DNA from: an uncultured Cytophagales bacterium | GTDB taxonomy: Bacteria; Bacteroidota; Bacteroidia; Cytophagales; Thermoflexibacteraceae | DNA length: 64,000 nt | Reading direction: 5' to 3' | NCBI GenBank assembly: GCA_938039675.1 | Contig: CALHUI010000003.1 | Location: 310,001 to 374,000 of the forward strand | Position numbers and translations under genes: made by a program | Notes under the pieces: model-generated | What the model was told of the DNA's origin: nothing | Database searches by the model: none | What the model saw: the letters and a program-made list of their open reading frames with translations, nothing else | Shown here: positions 1 through 8,853 of the stretch, piece after piece | How positions within the stretch are numbered: position 1 is the stretch's first letter | How the letters are laid out: each line of letters starts with the position of its first letter

Positions 1-1988
1 CTTATGCTTATGCTAAACGCAAATATCTGAAAGGCACATTCCGCATAGGGGAGGGTTTGATAGGTCAGGCCGCCATCGAGCAAGACACTATCCTAAGGAC
101 AGAGATACCCTCGCATTATATGACCATCTCCTCCGGCATTCTTGGCGACCGTAAACCCGAGTGTTTATTGATAGTGCCTTTAATTACCAACGAAACAGTT
201 TACGGGGTTATAGAATTAGCTGGCTTCGAACGGTTTAAAGAAGTAGAAATTAAGTTTGTTGAAGAAATCAGCGCCATTACAGCGCGAACCATTTTCAATA
301 TTAAGGTCAATGAGCGCACCCTTCGCCTGCTTGCCGAGGCACAACAAATGAGCGAGGAACTACAAGCAAGACAAGAAACACTGCGCGAAAATGCCATTAT
401 CATGGAAGCAACGCAGGAAGAGTTGCGCCGCACAAATGCCCAATTGGAAGAGCAGATACAAGAAGTAAACCGTTCACAAAAACGGATGCAATTACTGCTC
501 GAGAACGCTTCCGAGGTAATTACCATCTATGAAAAAGACGGTTACATTCGCTACATCAGTCCTTCGGTAGAAGCCATCCTTGGCTATACGCAGGACGAGA
601 TGATAGGTATCAACGATATCATATATGTACATCCGAACAGCGTAGCCATTGCCCGCCAAATGTTCCGCGACTTGTTGGAAAACCCGAACGAAAAGGTAAT
701 GGTACAGTTCGAGTATCTGCAAAAAAATGGCGATACCATTTGGCTCGAAGCAACAGGTAATAACCTTCTGTCAGACCCCGCCATCAGAGGTATCGTAGTT
801 AATTACCGCGATATTACCGAACGCAGGTTAGCCGAGCGCGAAGCACGCATGCGTGGTCAAATGCAGGCACTTTCCGAAAACTCTCCCGACCTGATAACAA
901 GGATTAATCCGGAAGGGAAACTGTTTTACATTAACCCTGTTATTACTTTTTATACAGGTAAGACTCCATCCGAGCTTCTCGGCAAGCGCATTCAGGAGAC
1001 AGGTCTTGATGAAGAACTGATTCATCAGTGGGCGCAACTGCTTCATAATGCTATTTCGGCTAACAAGATTATAAAAACGGAAATGCCGTTCCCATCTCTG
1101 TCGGGTAATAGAATCATGCAGGTAAATGCTATTCCTGAACAGAATGAGAATAAAGAAATCGAATCTGTGCTTATTGTTTCGCATGATATTACGGAAATTA
1201 AGGAAGCAGAAATGGAGATACTTTCCATTAACCGTAAGATTACGGAAAGTATCAACTACGCCAAGCGTATTCAGAGCGCTATTTTGCCCGATACAGCTAC
1301 TATCCAAAAAGTGCTGCCCAATTCATTTATTTACTACCGTCCGCGCGATGTAGTAAGCGGCGACTTCCCTTGGTTCTTGCAAAAAGGCAACGATACGTAC
1401 ATAGCCGCAGTAGATTGTACCGGGCACGGCGTACCCGGGGCGCTAATTTCGCTGATTGGTTATTTTATCCTGAACGATGTAGTCAATACACAAAATACGA
1501 CCGATGTAGGCCAAATATTAGACCTTTTGAACGATGGCGTAACCCGCACACTGCGGCAAGATGTAAACGCCACTACGCGCGATGGTATGGATATAGCACT
1601 TTGCAAAATTAATCTGGTTTCCCGCAAAGTGCAGTACGCCGGTGCACATCGTCCGTTGTATTATGTAACCAACGGAGAGTTACAGGTACAAAAAGGCGAT
1701 AAATTCCCGGTAGGCGGCGGACAAATCCGCAACCGCACTGGTTTTAGCAGCCATGAGTTTACGGTGTCCAAAGGAGATTCTATCTATCTGTTTTCAGACG
1801 GCTTGCCCGACCAGTTTGGCGGTCCGGAAAACAAGAAGTTCTCACCGCGTCAAATCAGGGAAATTATTGCTCAAAACCATGACAAACCTATGCATGAGAT
1901 ACGTCGTATATTTGACAATGCCTTTGAGAATTGGCGAAACGGGCACATGCAAACAGACGACGTACTGCTGATTGGAATTAAATTTTAA
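1..1988 (+). CDS. GAF-PAS-PAS-SpoIIE (PP2C) serine/threonine phosphatase, 5' end cut by window
   Basis: The frame is open to the left edge, so the true start lies outside the window; the TTG at 57 is internal. In order: the end of a GAF domain (to about 305), a long Gln/Glu-rich coiled coil (about 320-500), two PAS domains (about 500-830 and 850-1200), and a C-terminal SpoIIE/PP2C phosphatase domain (about 1230-1985). The phosphatase shows VVSGDF with a following Trp, DCTGHGVPGA and a terminal TDDVLLIG, which carry the metal-binding Asp residues of the family. It probably dephosphorylates a protein partner in response to a ligand or redox signal sensed by GAF/PAS. The next two genes encode SiaB-like and SiaC-like proteins, so it is probably the SiaA-like phosphatase of that switch, here a soluble sensor rather than the membrane HAMP protein of Pseudomonas. 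That assignment is inference from context. Confidence 0.88.
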   Translation, partial: YAYAKRKYLKGTFRIGEGLIGQAAIEQDTILRTEIPSHYMTISSGILGDRKPECLLIVPLITNETVYGVIELAGFERFKEVEIKFVEEISAITARTIFNIKVNERTLRLLAEAQQMSEELQARQETLRENAIIMEATQEELRRTNAQLEEQIQEVNRSQKRMQLLLENASEVITIYEKDGYIRYISPSVEAILGYTQDEMIGINDIIYVHPNSVAIARQMFRDLLENPNEKVMVQFEYLQKNGDTIWLEATGNNLLSDPAIRGIVVNYRDITERRLAEREARMRGQMQALSENSPDLITRINPEGKLFYINPVITFYTGKTPSELLGKRIQETGLDEELIHQWAQLLHNAISANKIIKTEMPFPSLSGNRIMQVNAIPEQNENKEIESVLIVSHDITEIKEAEMEILSINRKITESINYAKRIQSAILPDTATIQKVLPNSFIYYRPRDVVSGDFPWFLQKGNDTYIAAVDCTGHGVPGALISLIGYFILNDVVNTQNTTDVGQILDLLNDGVTRTLRQDVNATTRDGMDIALCKINLVSRKVQYAGAHRPLYYVTNGELQVQKGDKFPVGGGQIRNRTGFSSHEFTVSKGDSIYLFSDGLPDQFGGPENKKFSPRQIREIIAQNHDKPMHEIRRIFDNAFENWRNGHMQTDDVLLIGIKF

Positions 1989-2010
1989 ATGATAGGGTGT
2001 GAAATAGCTA

Positions 2011-2057
2011 AAAAGTACTAAATTGAGCCACAAAACACATGTAAAGTACTTTTTTTG
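2011..2057 (+). terminator. possible weak terminator hairpin after the phosphatase gene
   Basis: AAAAGTACT at 2011-2019 pairs perfectly with AGTACTTTT at 2045-2053 and runs into more T residues to 2056. The loop is 25 bases, long for an intrinsic terminator, so it may only reduce transcription into the siaB-like gene. Confidence 0.35.
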
Positions 2058-2113
2058 CAATTTTCATCATTGTCATAACTGAAAAAAACCTTACAATGCA
2101 AACTTGATATGCA

Positions 2114-2662
2114 ATGAAATATATTTATGATTTGCACAGGATAATGCTTAGGCAAAACCTGATTTTGGTGTACGAAGGCGAGTTTACCCAAGAGATAACC
2201 AAATCGGTCTTGGCAATGGCAGAACGCAACATGGATGCTTTCGGCGAGGAAGCTTCCATTAAAAGAAAAGTATTTAACGTAATGGTCGAATGTTTACAAA
2301 ATATCTGTAAACATGCCGAATCATACGATACGGAAAGCTATGGTAAAAATAGTGCCATATTCATGATAGGCAAGCATAACAACGAGTACATCATCACGTC
2401 GGGTAATGCTGTCCCCAAAGACCGAGTAAAAGACCTATCCGCGCGCCTTGCTCATATCAACAGTTTAGACAAAGAGGGTCTCAAAGAACTTTATAAAGAA
2501 ATCATTAAAAACGGAGAACTTTCTGCTAAAGGAGGAGCAGGCCTTGGTTTTATAGATATGGCACGTAAGTCCGGACAAAAACTCCGCTACGACTTTGAGC
2601 CTATTAACGATGCTCTTTCTTTCTTTTCTCTTAGAACCACTATTTCAAGAACAAACAGCTAA
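2114..2662 (+). CDS. siaB: SiaB-family protein kinase
   Basis: This 182-residue protein matches SiaB-type kinases (DUF6272), a GHKL-like ATPase fold. An N-box-like stretch, VMVECLQNICKHAE, lies near residues 56-70, and a glycine-rich ATP-lid segment, GGAGLGFIDMARKSG, near 141-155. In Pseudomonas aeruginosa SiaB phosphorylates SiaC and the SiaA phosphatase reverses it. Here the SiaC-like gene follows after 12 bases and a SpoIIE phosphatase precedes, which reproduces the A-B-C order. It is probably cytoplasmic, with no signal peptide or membrane segment. The start is the first ATG of the frame. The family call is firm; the substrate is inferred from the neighbour. Confidence 0.85.
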   Translation: MKYIYDLHRIMLRQNLILVYEGEFTQEITKSVLAMAERNMDAFGEEASIKRKVFNVMVECLQNICKHAESYDTESYGKNSAIFMIGKHNNEYIITSGNAVPKDRVKDLSARLAHINSLDKEGLKELYKEIIKNGELSAKGGAGLGFIDMARKSGQKLRYDFEPINDALSFFSLRTTISRTNS

Positions 2663-2674
2663 TTCATATAATCA

Positions 2675-3040
2675 ATGGAAATCATTAACTTGGAAGGCAC
2701 AGAAGATACGCCCAAAATCATTTTAGACAAAGACAAGGCGTTATTCGAAATCTCGGGAAGATCTTTGCCGGAAGATGCTGCGGAATTTTACGCACCCATA
2801 TTAGAGTGGCTCGATAAGTATAAAACTGCTCCTAATGTGGAAACCAACTTTTCATTTAAGTTAGAGTATTTCAATACAGCATCCTCAAAATTGATTTTAG
2901 ATATTCTTTCCAAGCTAGATAATATCTCCGGTGCACGTGTTACATGGTATTACCACGAAGACGATGAAGATATGGAAGAAGCCGGTGAAGAATTTTCGGA
3001 ATTGGTTGAAAATTTACCATTTGAGTTCAAATCTTATTAA
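2675..3040 (+). CDS. siaC: SiaC-family (DUF1987) anti-sigma-antagonist-like switch protein
   Basis: This 121-residue protein has the DUF1987/SiaC fold: a short beta start, then the helix around YAPILEWLDKY, then the conserved FKLEYFNTASSKLILDIL segment. Thr68 in the FNTASSK motif has the same number as the threonine phosphorylated in Pseudomonas SiaC. The acidic C-terminal part (DEDMEEAGEEF) is also typical. In Pseudomonas, unphosphorylated SiaC binds and activates the diguanylate cyclase SiaD. No GGDEF protein is encoded in this window, so the target here is unknown. It lies 12 bases after siaB and is very probably co-transcribed, and a strong terminator follows. Confidence 0.87.
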   Translation: MEIINLEGTEDTPKIILDKDKALFEISGRSLPEDAAEFYAPILEWLDKYKTAPNVETNFSFKLEYFNTASSKLILDILSKLDNISGARVTWYYHEDDEDMEEAGEEFSELVENLPFEFKSY

Positions 3041-3063
3041 AAATATGCTCTAAATTATAGTCG

Positions 3064-3114
3064 CACTGCAAAGTCAAAAAGTGCATTTACCTAAGACTTT
3101 GCAGTGTTTTTATT
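3064..3114 (+). terminator. strong intrinsic terminator after siaC
   Basis: CACTGCAAAGTC (3064-3075) pairs perfectly over 12 bp with GACTTTGCAGTG (3095-3106), followed at once by TTTTTATT. It lies between the siaC stop and the ABC transporter start, so most siaBC transcripts should end before the transporter. Confidence 0.8.
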
Positions 3115-3137
3115 GGAGTACAGCATTCTAATTTACC

Positions 3138-6100
3138 ATGAGTGAGGAAATACTCAAAGCACTAACTCAACTTTTTGCCATTATCTCCAAACAAGATACG
3201 GGCGTGAGTGAAGCTGAACGAAATTTTATCATCAGCTTCTACCAACAAGACCTTGATTCTGAAACAATGGCCGAATATTTGGCGCTGTACGATAAATATG
3301 CCGAATATGGTATCGATGACGATTCGGAGGAAGGGGATACCAAAGTTGAGCGCAAAAAAAGAGTTACTCGTGTAAATGAGGCAGTGCGCGTGTTGTCGCT
3401 TTGCCGTAGAATCAACAAAACGCTGACACAGAAGCAAAAAGTTATCGTACTTTTTAAACTGTTGGAAATGGTCGGTTCAAACCGCAGTTTTACTGCCCAA
3501 CGCATGGAAATTATCCAGACCGTTGCTTCTGTTTTCAATATTCCCAAAGAAGAATACAAACTGATGGAGTCCTATGCCATACAAGAACATTCATCCGCAT
3601 TAGACTCCGAAGATATTCTTATATTTGATGACGAGCCTCCAACCGAAGGTAGCAAAAGACGCTACATAGACAGCGGTAAGCTGGATGGCGAAATTATATT
3701 CATCCGTGTCAGAAGTGTAGATTTGTATTTTATCAAATACACAGGCCACGATGAAATCTACCTGAACGGGCAGCTTATAAAGCGCAATAGCATCATCTTG
3801 TTTTCCAACGGTAGTATCATTAAAACTCCCAAGGGCGCACCGCTTTATTACAGCGATCTTGTTAGCAAGTACACCGCCGATACTGTCAGAAACAACATTT
3901 CATTTAATGTTGATTCGGTTTGGTTTAAATTTCCTAACGGTACTATCGGCCTGCGAAATATCAATATTTCCGAAGGTGCGGGCAAACTGATAGGTATTAT
4001 GGGTGCCAGTGGTGCAGGCAAAACGACCTTGCTCAATGTAATGGCAGGGTTGGAAACTCCATACAAAGGCAAAGTAACTATTAACGGTTTCAACATTCAC
4101 GACCCCGTAGAAAGGAAAAACATTGAGGGCGTGATAGGGTACGTATCGCAGGATGATTTGCTGATTGAGGAGTTAACCGTATTCCAAAACCTGTTTTACA
4201 ATGCTAAGTTGTGTTTCCGCGACTTGTCTGATGAGGAGATAACCCAAAAGGTTGTTAGCATATTGGAGAGTTTGGGCTTAGACCGTATCATGCACCTGAA
4301 AGTTGGCAGCCCGCTGAATAAAAAAATAAGTGGCGGCCAGCGCAAACGCCTCAATATTGCTCTGGAACTCATCCGTGAACCGGGAATTCTCTTTTTGGAT
4401 GAGCCAACGTCCGGCCTTTCTTCACGCGACTCTGAAAACGTAATAGATTTGCTCAAAGAACTTTCCCTGAAAGGGAAATTGGTATTTGCGGTTATACACC
4501 AACCCTCATCAGACATCTACAAGATGTTTGACAAGATGTACATCCTCGATACCGGTGGCTATCCGGCATTCTACGGCAATCCGGTAGAGGCTGTTACATA
4601 TTTCAAAAAGGCAACACGTCAGGTAGGCAGTGAACGCGGTCAGTGTATGACCTGCGGCAATGTAAACCCCGAACAGATATTCAATATTATCGAAGCCCGT
4701 GTAGTTGATGAATACGGTGAGTTTACCAACAAACGGAAAATTACGCCTGAGGAATGGAACGAAATGTATCAGGCTAATTTTAAAATAGAGCGAGTAGAGG
4801 AAGTTCGTGAGAAGCCGCCCAAAACACTACATATTCCGTCCAAACTCAAACAAACAATTATCTTTACCACACGTGATGCCATTGCTAAAATCAGTAACAG
4901 GCAATATTTGACTGTAAACCTGATTGAGGCTCCCGCACTTGCCTTGTTAATGTCTTTGGTGATTCGTTACAAAGACAGCTTAGGTAAAGGAGAGTATGTA
5001 TTCCGCTACAATGACAACATTCCGGCCTACATACTTATCTGCATTATTATCGCATTGTTTATGGGGCTTACCGTCAGTGCAGAAGAAATTATCAGCGACA
5101 GAAAGATATTAAAGCGGGAATCGTTTCTTAATCTGAGCCGTACAAGCTATTTGTTCTCAAAACTGATTATTCTGTTTAGCTTGTCGGCCATCCAAACCCT
5201 TTCATTTGTCGTAATCGGCAATTTGGTGCTTGGCATCAGCGAGCAATATCTTACCTATTGGTTGGTGCTGTTCTCTGTTTCCTGCTTTGCCAATGTATTG
5301 GGGCTGAATATATCCTCAGCTTTCAACAATGCGGTTACGGTTTACGTATTAATTCCGTTGCTGCTGATTCCGCAAATGATACTTAGCGGTGGTATTTTCA
5401 GTTTTGATAAATTAAATAATGCAATTGCAAGCAAGGGTAAAACGCCTCTAATTACCGACATATGGGCATCCCGATGGGCATATGAAGCCATTTGCGTTGA
5501 GCAGTTTAAATCGAACCCGTATGAGCGGATGTTCTACGAAATAGACCAAAAAGAAAGTGCCGCCAATTACAAAACATCGTTTTGGTTGCCCAAAATAGAT
5601 GAACTGCTTGTAGCGGCAAGTGATTTAACCGATAGCCGTATTGCATCTGAGCAAGAACAAAGAAAGAATAACCTCGCAATAGCAGCTGCCGAACTGAAAA
5701 AAGATAAAATGCCTGTTCCCGGTAAGCAGGAAGCTATTGAATTGCTCGATGCAGCCTCATTCAATGAGGAATCATTAGAGAAAATCAGGTTGCACACTCG
5801 GCAGTTGAATATTCTGTATGGTCAGATTCAGGCACGTATGGCAGATGCCCGCGATTCTATTATCATGGTTTTTGAAGAGCAGGCGCGAAAATCCGGCAGT
5901 GCCATCACCATCAATCAGTTAAAAGACCTTTATCACAACGACAACCTTGCCGATTTTGTCAAGAATGAAAACGTACTTGATAAAACATTCATAGAAAACA
6001 ATAAAATTATCCAAAATACAGACCCTGTATTTACACTGCCCGAGCCGGAACATCTGCTGGACTATCGCACACATTTCTTTGCACCGTTCAAACACTTTGG

Positions 6101-6239
6101 CGGCAATCTGATAAGTACTTACTATTTCAATCTGATAGTTATTTGGTTGATGACCGTGTTGTTGTATATTGCACTCTACTTTGAGTGGTTACGTAAGTTG
6201 ATTAAACTGTTCGATAAATTAGAATTTGCAAAGAGATAA
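3138..6239 (+). CDS. TerB-like / FHA-like / ABCG-type ATP-binding and permease fusion
   Basis: A 1033-residue ABC half-transporter of the reverse ABCG layout. Residues 1-140 are an acidic helical TerB-like region. About 160-255 is a beta-rich segment with a possible FHA-like tail (EIYLNGQLIKRNSIILFSNG), but the usual GR and SRxH phosphothreonine-contact motifs are not obvious. The ATPase follows: Walker A GASGAGKTT near 290, signature ISGGQRKR near 397, Walker B ILFLDEPTSG near 417 and switch His in VIHQPSSD near 452. A CMTCGN cysteine pair lies near 505. About 590-1030 is an ABC2-type membrane domain with six predicted helices, the last two separated by a helical insertion of about 230 residues, probably periplasmic. 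It should export a lipid or other hydrophobic molecule; the substrate is unknown. The gene follows the siaC terminator. Confidence 0.85.
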   Translation: MSEEILKALTQLFAIISKQDTGVSEAERNFIISFYQQDLDSETMAEYLALYDKYAEYGIDDDSEEGDTKVERKKRVTRVNEAVRVLSLCRRINKTLTQKQKVIVLFKLLEMVGSNRSFTAQRMEIIQTVASVFNIPKEEYKLMESYAIQEHSSALDSEDILIFDDEPPTEGSKRRYIDSGKLDGEIIFIRVRSVDLYFIKYTGHDEIYLNGQLIKRNSIILFSNGSIIKTPKGAPLYYSDLVSKYTADTVRNNISFNVDSVWFKFPNGTIGLRNINISEGAGKLIGIMGASGAGKTTLLNVMAGLETPYKGKVTINGFNIHDPVERKNIEGVIGYVSQDDLLIEELTVFQNLFYNAKLCFRDLSDEEITQKVVSILESLGLDRIMHLKVGSPLNKKISGGQRKRLNIALELIREPGILFLDEPTSGLSSRDSENVIDLLKELSLKGKLVFAVIHQPSSDIYKMFDKMYILDTGGYPAFYGNPVEAVTYFKKATRQVGSERGQCMTCGNVNPEQIFNIIEARVVDEYGEFTNKRKITPEEWNEMYQANFKIERVEEVREKPPKTLHIPSKLKQTIIFTTRDAIAKISNRQYLTVNLIEAPALALLMSLVIRYKDSLGKGEYVFRYNDNIPAYILICIIIALFMGLTVSAEEIISDRKILKRESFLNLSRTSYLFSKLIILFSLSAIQTLSFVVIGNLVLGISEQYLTYWLVLFSVSCFANVLGLNISSAFNNAVTVYVLIPLLLIPQMILSGGIFSFDKLNNAIASKGKTPLITDIWASRWAYEAICVEQFKSNPYERMFYEIDQKESAANYKTSFWLPKIDELLVAASDLTDSRIASEQEQRKNNLAIAAAELKKDKMPVPGKQEAIELLDAASFNEESLEKIRLHTRQLNILYGQIQARMADARDSIIMVFEEQARKSGSAITINQLKDLYHNDNLADFVKNENVLDKTFIENNKIIQNTDPVFTLPEPEHLLDYRTHFFAPFKHFGGNLISTYYFNLIVIWLMTVLLYIALYFEWLRKLIKLFDKLEFAKR

Positions 6240-6334
6240 TCTTTGACCATAGTGCTCATTTTTGGCTTTTTTTTTGATTAACTAAAACGTAGATAACTGT
6301 GGACGCTACCTTAACTACAAGACTTGTTTTTATT

Positions 6335-7240
6335 ATGAAAAGATTATATCTGTCGTTTTCCTTAGTATTAATGCTTGCCTGCGGTGCCAATACCCCCGAA
6401 AGCAATACTCAGCAGGTGGTGAAAAATGCTCCTGATGCTGCAAGTCAAGCAGCTTTACCCCAAATTTCGGATGATTTGGTTGCCAATATCATGCAATCTA
6501 TACCTTCTCCGATTGAAACCTCCTTTCTGATTAAAGGCATTGGTGCTCCATACAATGTTTCCAACCTGAATGACCACAATCTGGTAACAAATTATAATAC
6601 CAACTACAGCCAAGCCTTGAATTTGGGTGTTTACAGTACAGACCTTGGTTTTGCCAATTTGTACGACAAAAATCAGGATGTGCTCAATTACCTGAACGCT
6701 GTTAAGAAACTGGCAGATAACTTGGGTATTGGACAGTATTTTGACTACAAAACCATCAAGGAACTCGCTTCCAGCAGCGGTAATGTAGAGCAACTGCTCC
6801 AATTGACACAGCAGAATCTGGAAAAAATTCACAACCACCTCAACGAGCAGAAGCGCGAAAGTTTAACTATCCTGATTCTGACCGGCGGATGGGTTGAAGC
6901 ACTTTACTTAACCACGCTTGTGAATCAAAAAGCCAATAATAAAGAGTTAAGAGACCGTATTGGCGAGCAAAAAATTGCCTTAGAGCAAATTTTGACTATC
7001 TTAGATGTTTATAAGACTAAGCCTAACTTTGCAACCTTGATTGCAGACTTGAAAGAGTTAAACAAGATTTACAGCAAAGTTCAGATTAAGACTACTGTTG
7101 GTAAGCCCACACAAAAGGTAGTAAATGGTGAAATTATTACAGAAGATAATACTGTCAGCACCATTATTATTGATGATGCCGATGTGCAGGCAATTACCAG
7201 CATGGTTAAGTCTATTCGTAATAAAATTATCAAGTCTTAA
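6335..7240 (+). CDS. hypothetical lipoprotein, about 301 aa
   Basis: The frame opens with a GTG at 6299, but the ATG at 6335 gives a clean lipoprotein signal: Met-Lys-Arg, a hydrophobic run, then the lipobox LMLAC with Cys at residue 16. The mature protein is mostly helical and rich in Asn, Gln and Leu, with no catalytic motif I recognise. It probably sits on a membrane facing the periplasm or on the cell surface. It lies 95 bases after the ABC transporter on the same strand, and a second exported protein follows after 28 bases, so the three may be co-transcribed. The function is unknown. Confidence 0.75.
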   Translation: MKRLYLSFSLVLMLACGANTPESNTQQVVKNAPDAASQAALPQISDDLVANIMQSIPSPIETSFLIKGIGAPYNVSNLNDHNLVTNYNTNYSQALNLGVYSTDLGFANLYDKNQDVLNYLNAVKKLADNLGIGQYFDYKTIKELASSSGNVEQLLQLTQQNLEKIHNHLNEQKRESLTILILTGGWVEALYLTTLVNQKANNKELRDRIGEQKIALEQILTILDVYKTKPNFATLIADLKELNKIYSKVQIKTTVGKPTQKVVNGEIITEDNTVSTIIIDDADVQAITSMVKSIRNKIIKS

Positions 7241-7268
7241 TTCTTTTTAAACTTCTTTTTTTGTGAAT

Positions 7269-7700
7269 ATGCGAAATGCACTAACTAAAACAGCAGCATT
7301 ATTGCCTTTCTTATTCTTCTCTATCGGTGTATTTGCTCAGTGCGATGCAGAAGGATATAGCCAAAAGGCACTGAAAGCATTGCAACAGGGGTATACCTTT
7401 GTGAAAAGCTATAAAGTAGATGGTAAAAACGGCGTTCGCAAGAACATTGAATATACCTGCGTATTTAGCAAAGACACTAACTATATGCTCCGTATTGAAG
7501 GTAAAGATGGCGGCGCAAAAGGTATTGTAGCAACCTTACTGGATAATCAGCGGCAGGAGCTTACGACGAATAACTTGAATGGCAAGTCTTATCCAGGGTG
7601 GACTTATCGTTGTCGCTCTACGGGGATTTACTACATCCTGTTCTCATTCAAAGAGTCTGAAAGTTATTGCGGCGCTGCCGTACTCGGCTTTAAGCGATAG
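7269..7700 (+). CDS. small exported hypothetical protein
   Basis: A GTG lies at 7263, but the ATG at 7269 begins a typical signal peptide ending VFAQC, so I place the start there (143 residues). The mature part is beta-rich, with Cys residues at the processed end, in YTCVF, in YRCRS and in SYCGA, suggesting disulfides in the periplasm. No family recognised. It follows the lipoprotein gene by 28 bases and is closed by a bidirectional terminator. Confidence 0.7.
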   Translation: MRNALTKTAALLPFLFFSIGVFAQCDAEGYSQKALKALQQGYTFVKSYKVDGKNGVRKNIEYTCVFSKDTNYMLRIEGKDGGAKGIVATLLDNQRQELTTNNLNGKSYPGWTYRCRSTGIYYILFSFKESESYCGAAVLGFKR

Positions 7701-7721
7701 TTTCTGCTTACATGCATAAAC

Positions 7722-7757
7722 AAAAGCCCTCAGAGTTGTATGATTCTGAGGGCTTTT
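7722..7757. terminator. bidirectional terminator between convergent genes
   Basis: AAAAGCCCTCAGA pairs with TCTGAGGGCTTTT around a short loop, with A and T runs on both sides. It lies between the plus-strand exported protein (stop 7700) and the minus-strand peptidase (stop 7769), so it can serve both. Confidence 0.85.
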
Positions 7758-7768
7758 CCTACTTGTTT

Positions 7769-8839
7769 TTACTTGATGTATCTAAAATCCGTTCCGGCAG
7801 GTAACTGTGCTAAGAAACTGTACATCAGATGAATGCAGTTTTCTACATCTTCCTGATGTGCCATCTCTACGGTGGTGTGCATATATTTCAGAGGCAGTGA
7901 AATAAGAGCAGACGCTGTTCCTACGCTTGAATAGGCAAATGCGTCGGTATCTGTACCGGTGCTGCGCGAAGCTGCCGCCCGTTGGAACGGAATGTTTTCC
8001 TTCTGAGCTACTTCAATAATATTTTTAAGTAAGTTGTTTTGAACCGCCGGCCCGTAGGTAAGGACAGGCCCTTTGCCACAGACTTGTTCACCACTTTTAA
8101 TTTTGTCGTACAACGGTGATTTGGTGTCGTGGCACACATCGGTACAAACGGCCACATCGGCTTGTAAGCGGCGTGCAATCATTTCTGCCCCACGCAACCC
8201 GATTTCTTCCTGAACCGAATTGACTACGTAGAGTGTGTAAGGAAGTTGTACGCCGTTTTCATGCAGGCGGCGGACTACTTCTGCAATCATAAAGCCGCCT
8301 ATTCGGTTGTCTATTGCACGACCTACGAAGTACTTGTCGTTGAGTTCCGTAAAACCGTCTTCATAGGTAACTACGCATCCTACGTGGATTCCCAATGCTT
8401 CTACTTGTTCTTTGGTGTCGCAGCCGCAGTCTATGATGATATTTTTTTGGGAAGGTTTGGGGTCGTCTTTGTCATCGCGCACGTGAATAGCCGGCCATCC
8501 GAACACGCCTTTGACAATACCTTTTTCGGTATGGATATTTACCCGCATGGATGGGGCAATGGCATAGTCAGAGCCGCCATTGCGGATTACATAGATATAT
8601 CCATCCGGTGAAATATAATTTACAAACCAAGCAATTTCATCGGCATGTGCCTCAATCACGACTTTGTAGGGCTTGTCGGGATTGATGACTGCTACGGCTG
8701 TGCCATAGGTATCGGTGAAGTAGCTGTGTGTGTATGGTTTGAGGTAGTCCAGCCAAATTTGCTGGCCGGGTGTTTCAAAACCTGTGGGGGAGGCGTTGTT
8801 CAGGTAGCGATAGAGAAACTCTTTGCTTTTACTGTCCAT
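7769..8839 (-). CDS. M42-family metallopeptidase (glutamyl/deblocking aminopeptidase type)
   Basis: This 356-residue protein carries the M42 dinuclear metal-site motifs in order: HADE, GRAIDNR, VQEEIGLRG (catalytic Glu and ligand), CTDVCHDT and KYMHTTVEM. The length fits the family, whose members form dodecameric tetrahedral aminopeptidases that degrade cytoplasmic peptides; some relatives are annotated as endoglucanases (FrvX), which the motifs do not support. There is no signal peptide. The start is 14 bases after the FkbM methyltransferase stop, so it is probably the last gene of a minus-strand operon ending at the 7722-7757 terminator. Confidence 0.9.
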   Translation of the reverse strand: MDSKSKEFLYRYLNNASPTGFETPGQQIWLDYLKPYTHSYFTDTYGTAVAVINPDKPYKVVIEAHADEIAWFVNYISPDGYIYVIRNGGSDYAIAPSMRVNIHTEKGIVKGVFGWPAIHVRDDKDDPKPSQKNIIIDCGCDTKEQVEALGIHVGCVVTYEDGFTELNDKYFVGRAIDNRIGGFMIAEVVRRLHENGVQLPYTLYVVNSVQEEIGLRGAEMIARRLQADVAVCTDVCHDTKSPLYDKIKSGEQVCGKGPVLTYGPAVQNNLLKNIIEVAQKENIPFQRAAASRSTGTDTDAFAYSSVGTASALISLPLKYMHTTVEMAHQEDVENCIHLMYSFLAQLPAGTDFRYIK

Positions 8840-8853
8840 AATGCAAAAATGGT

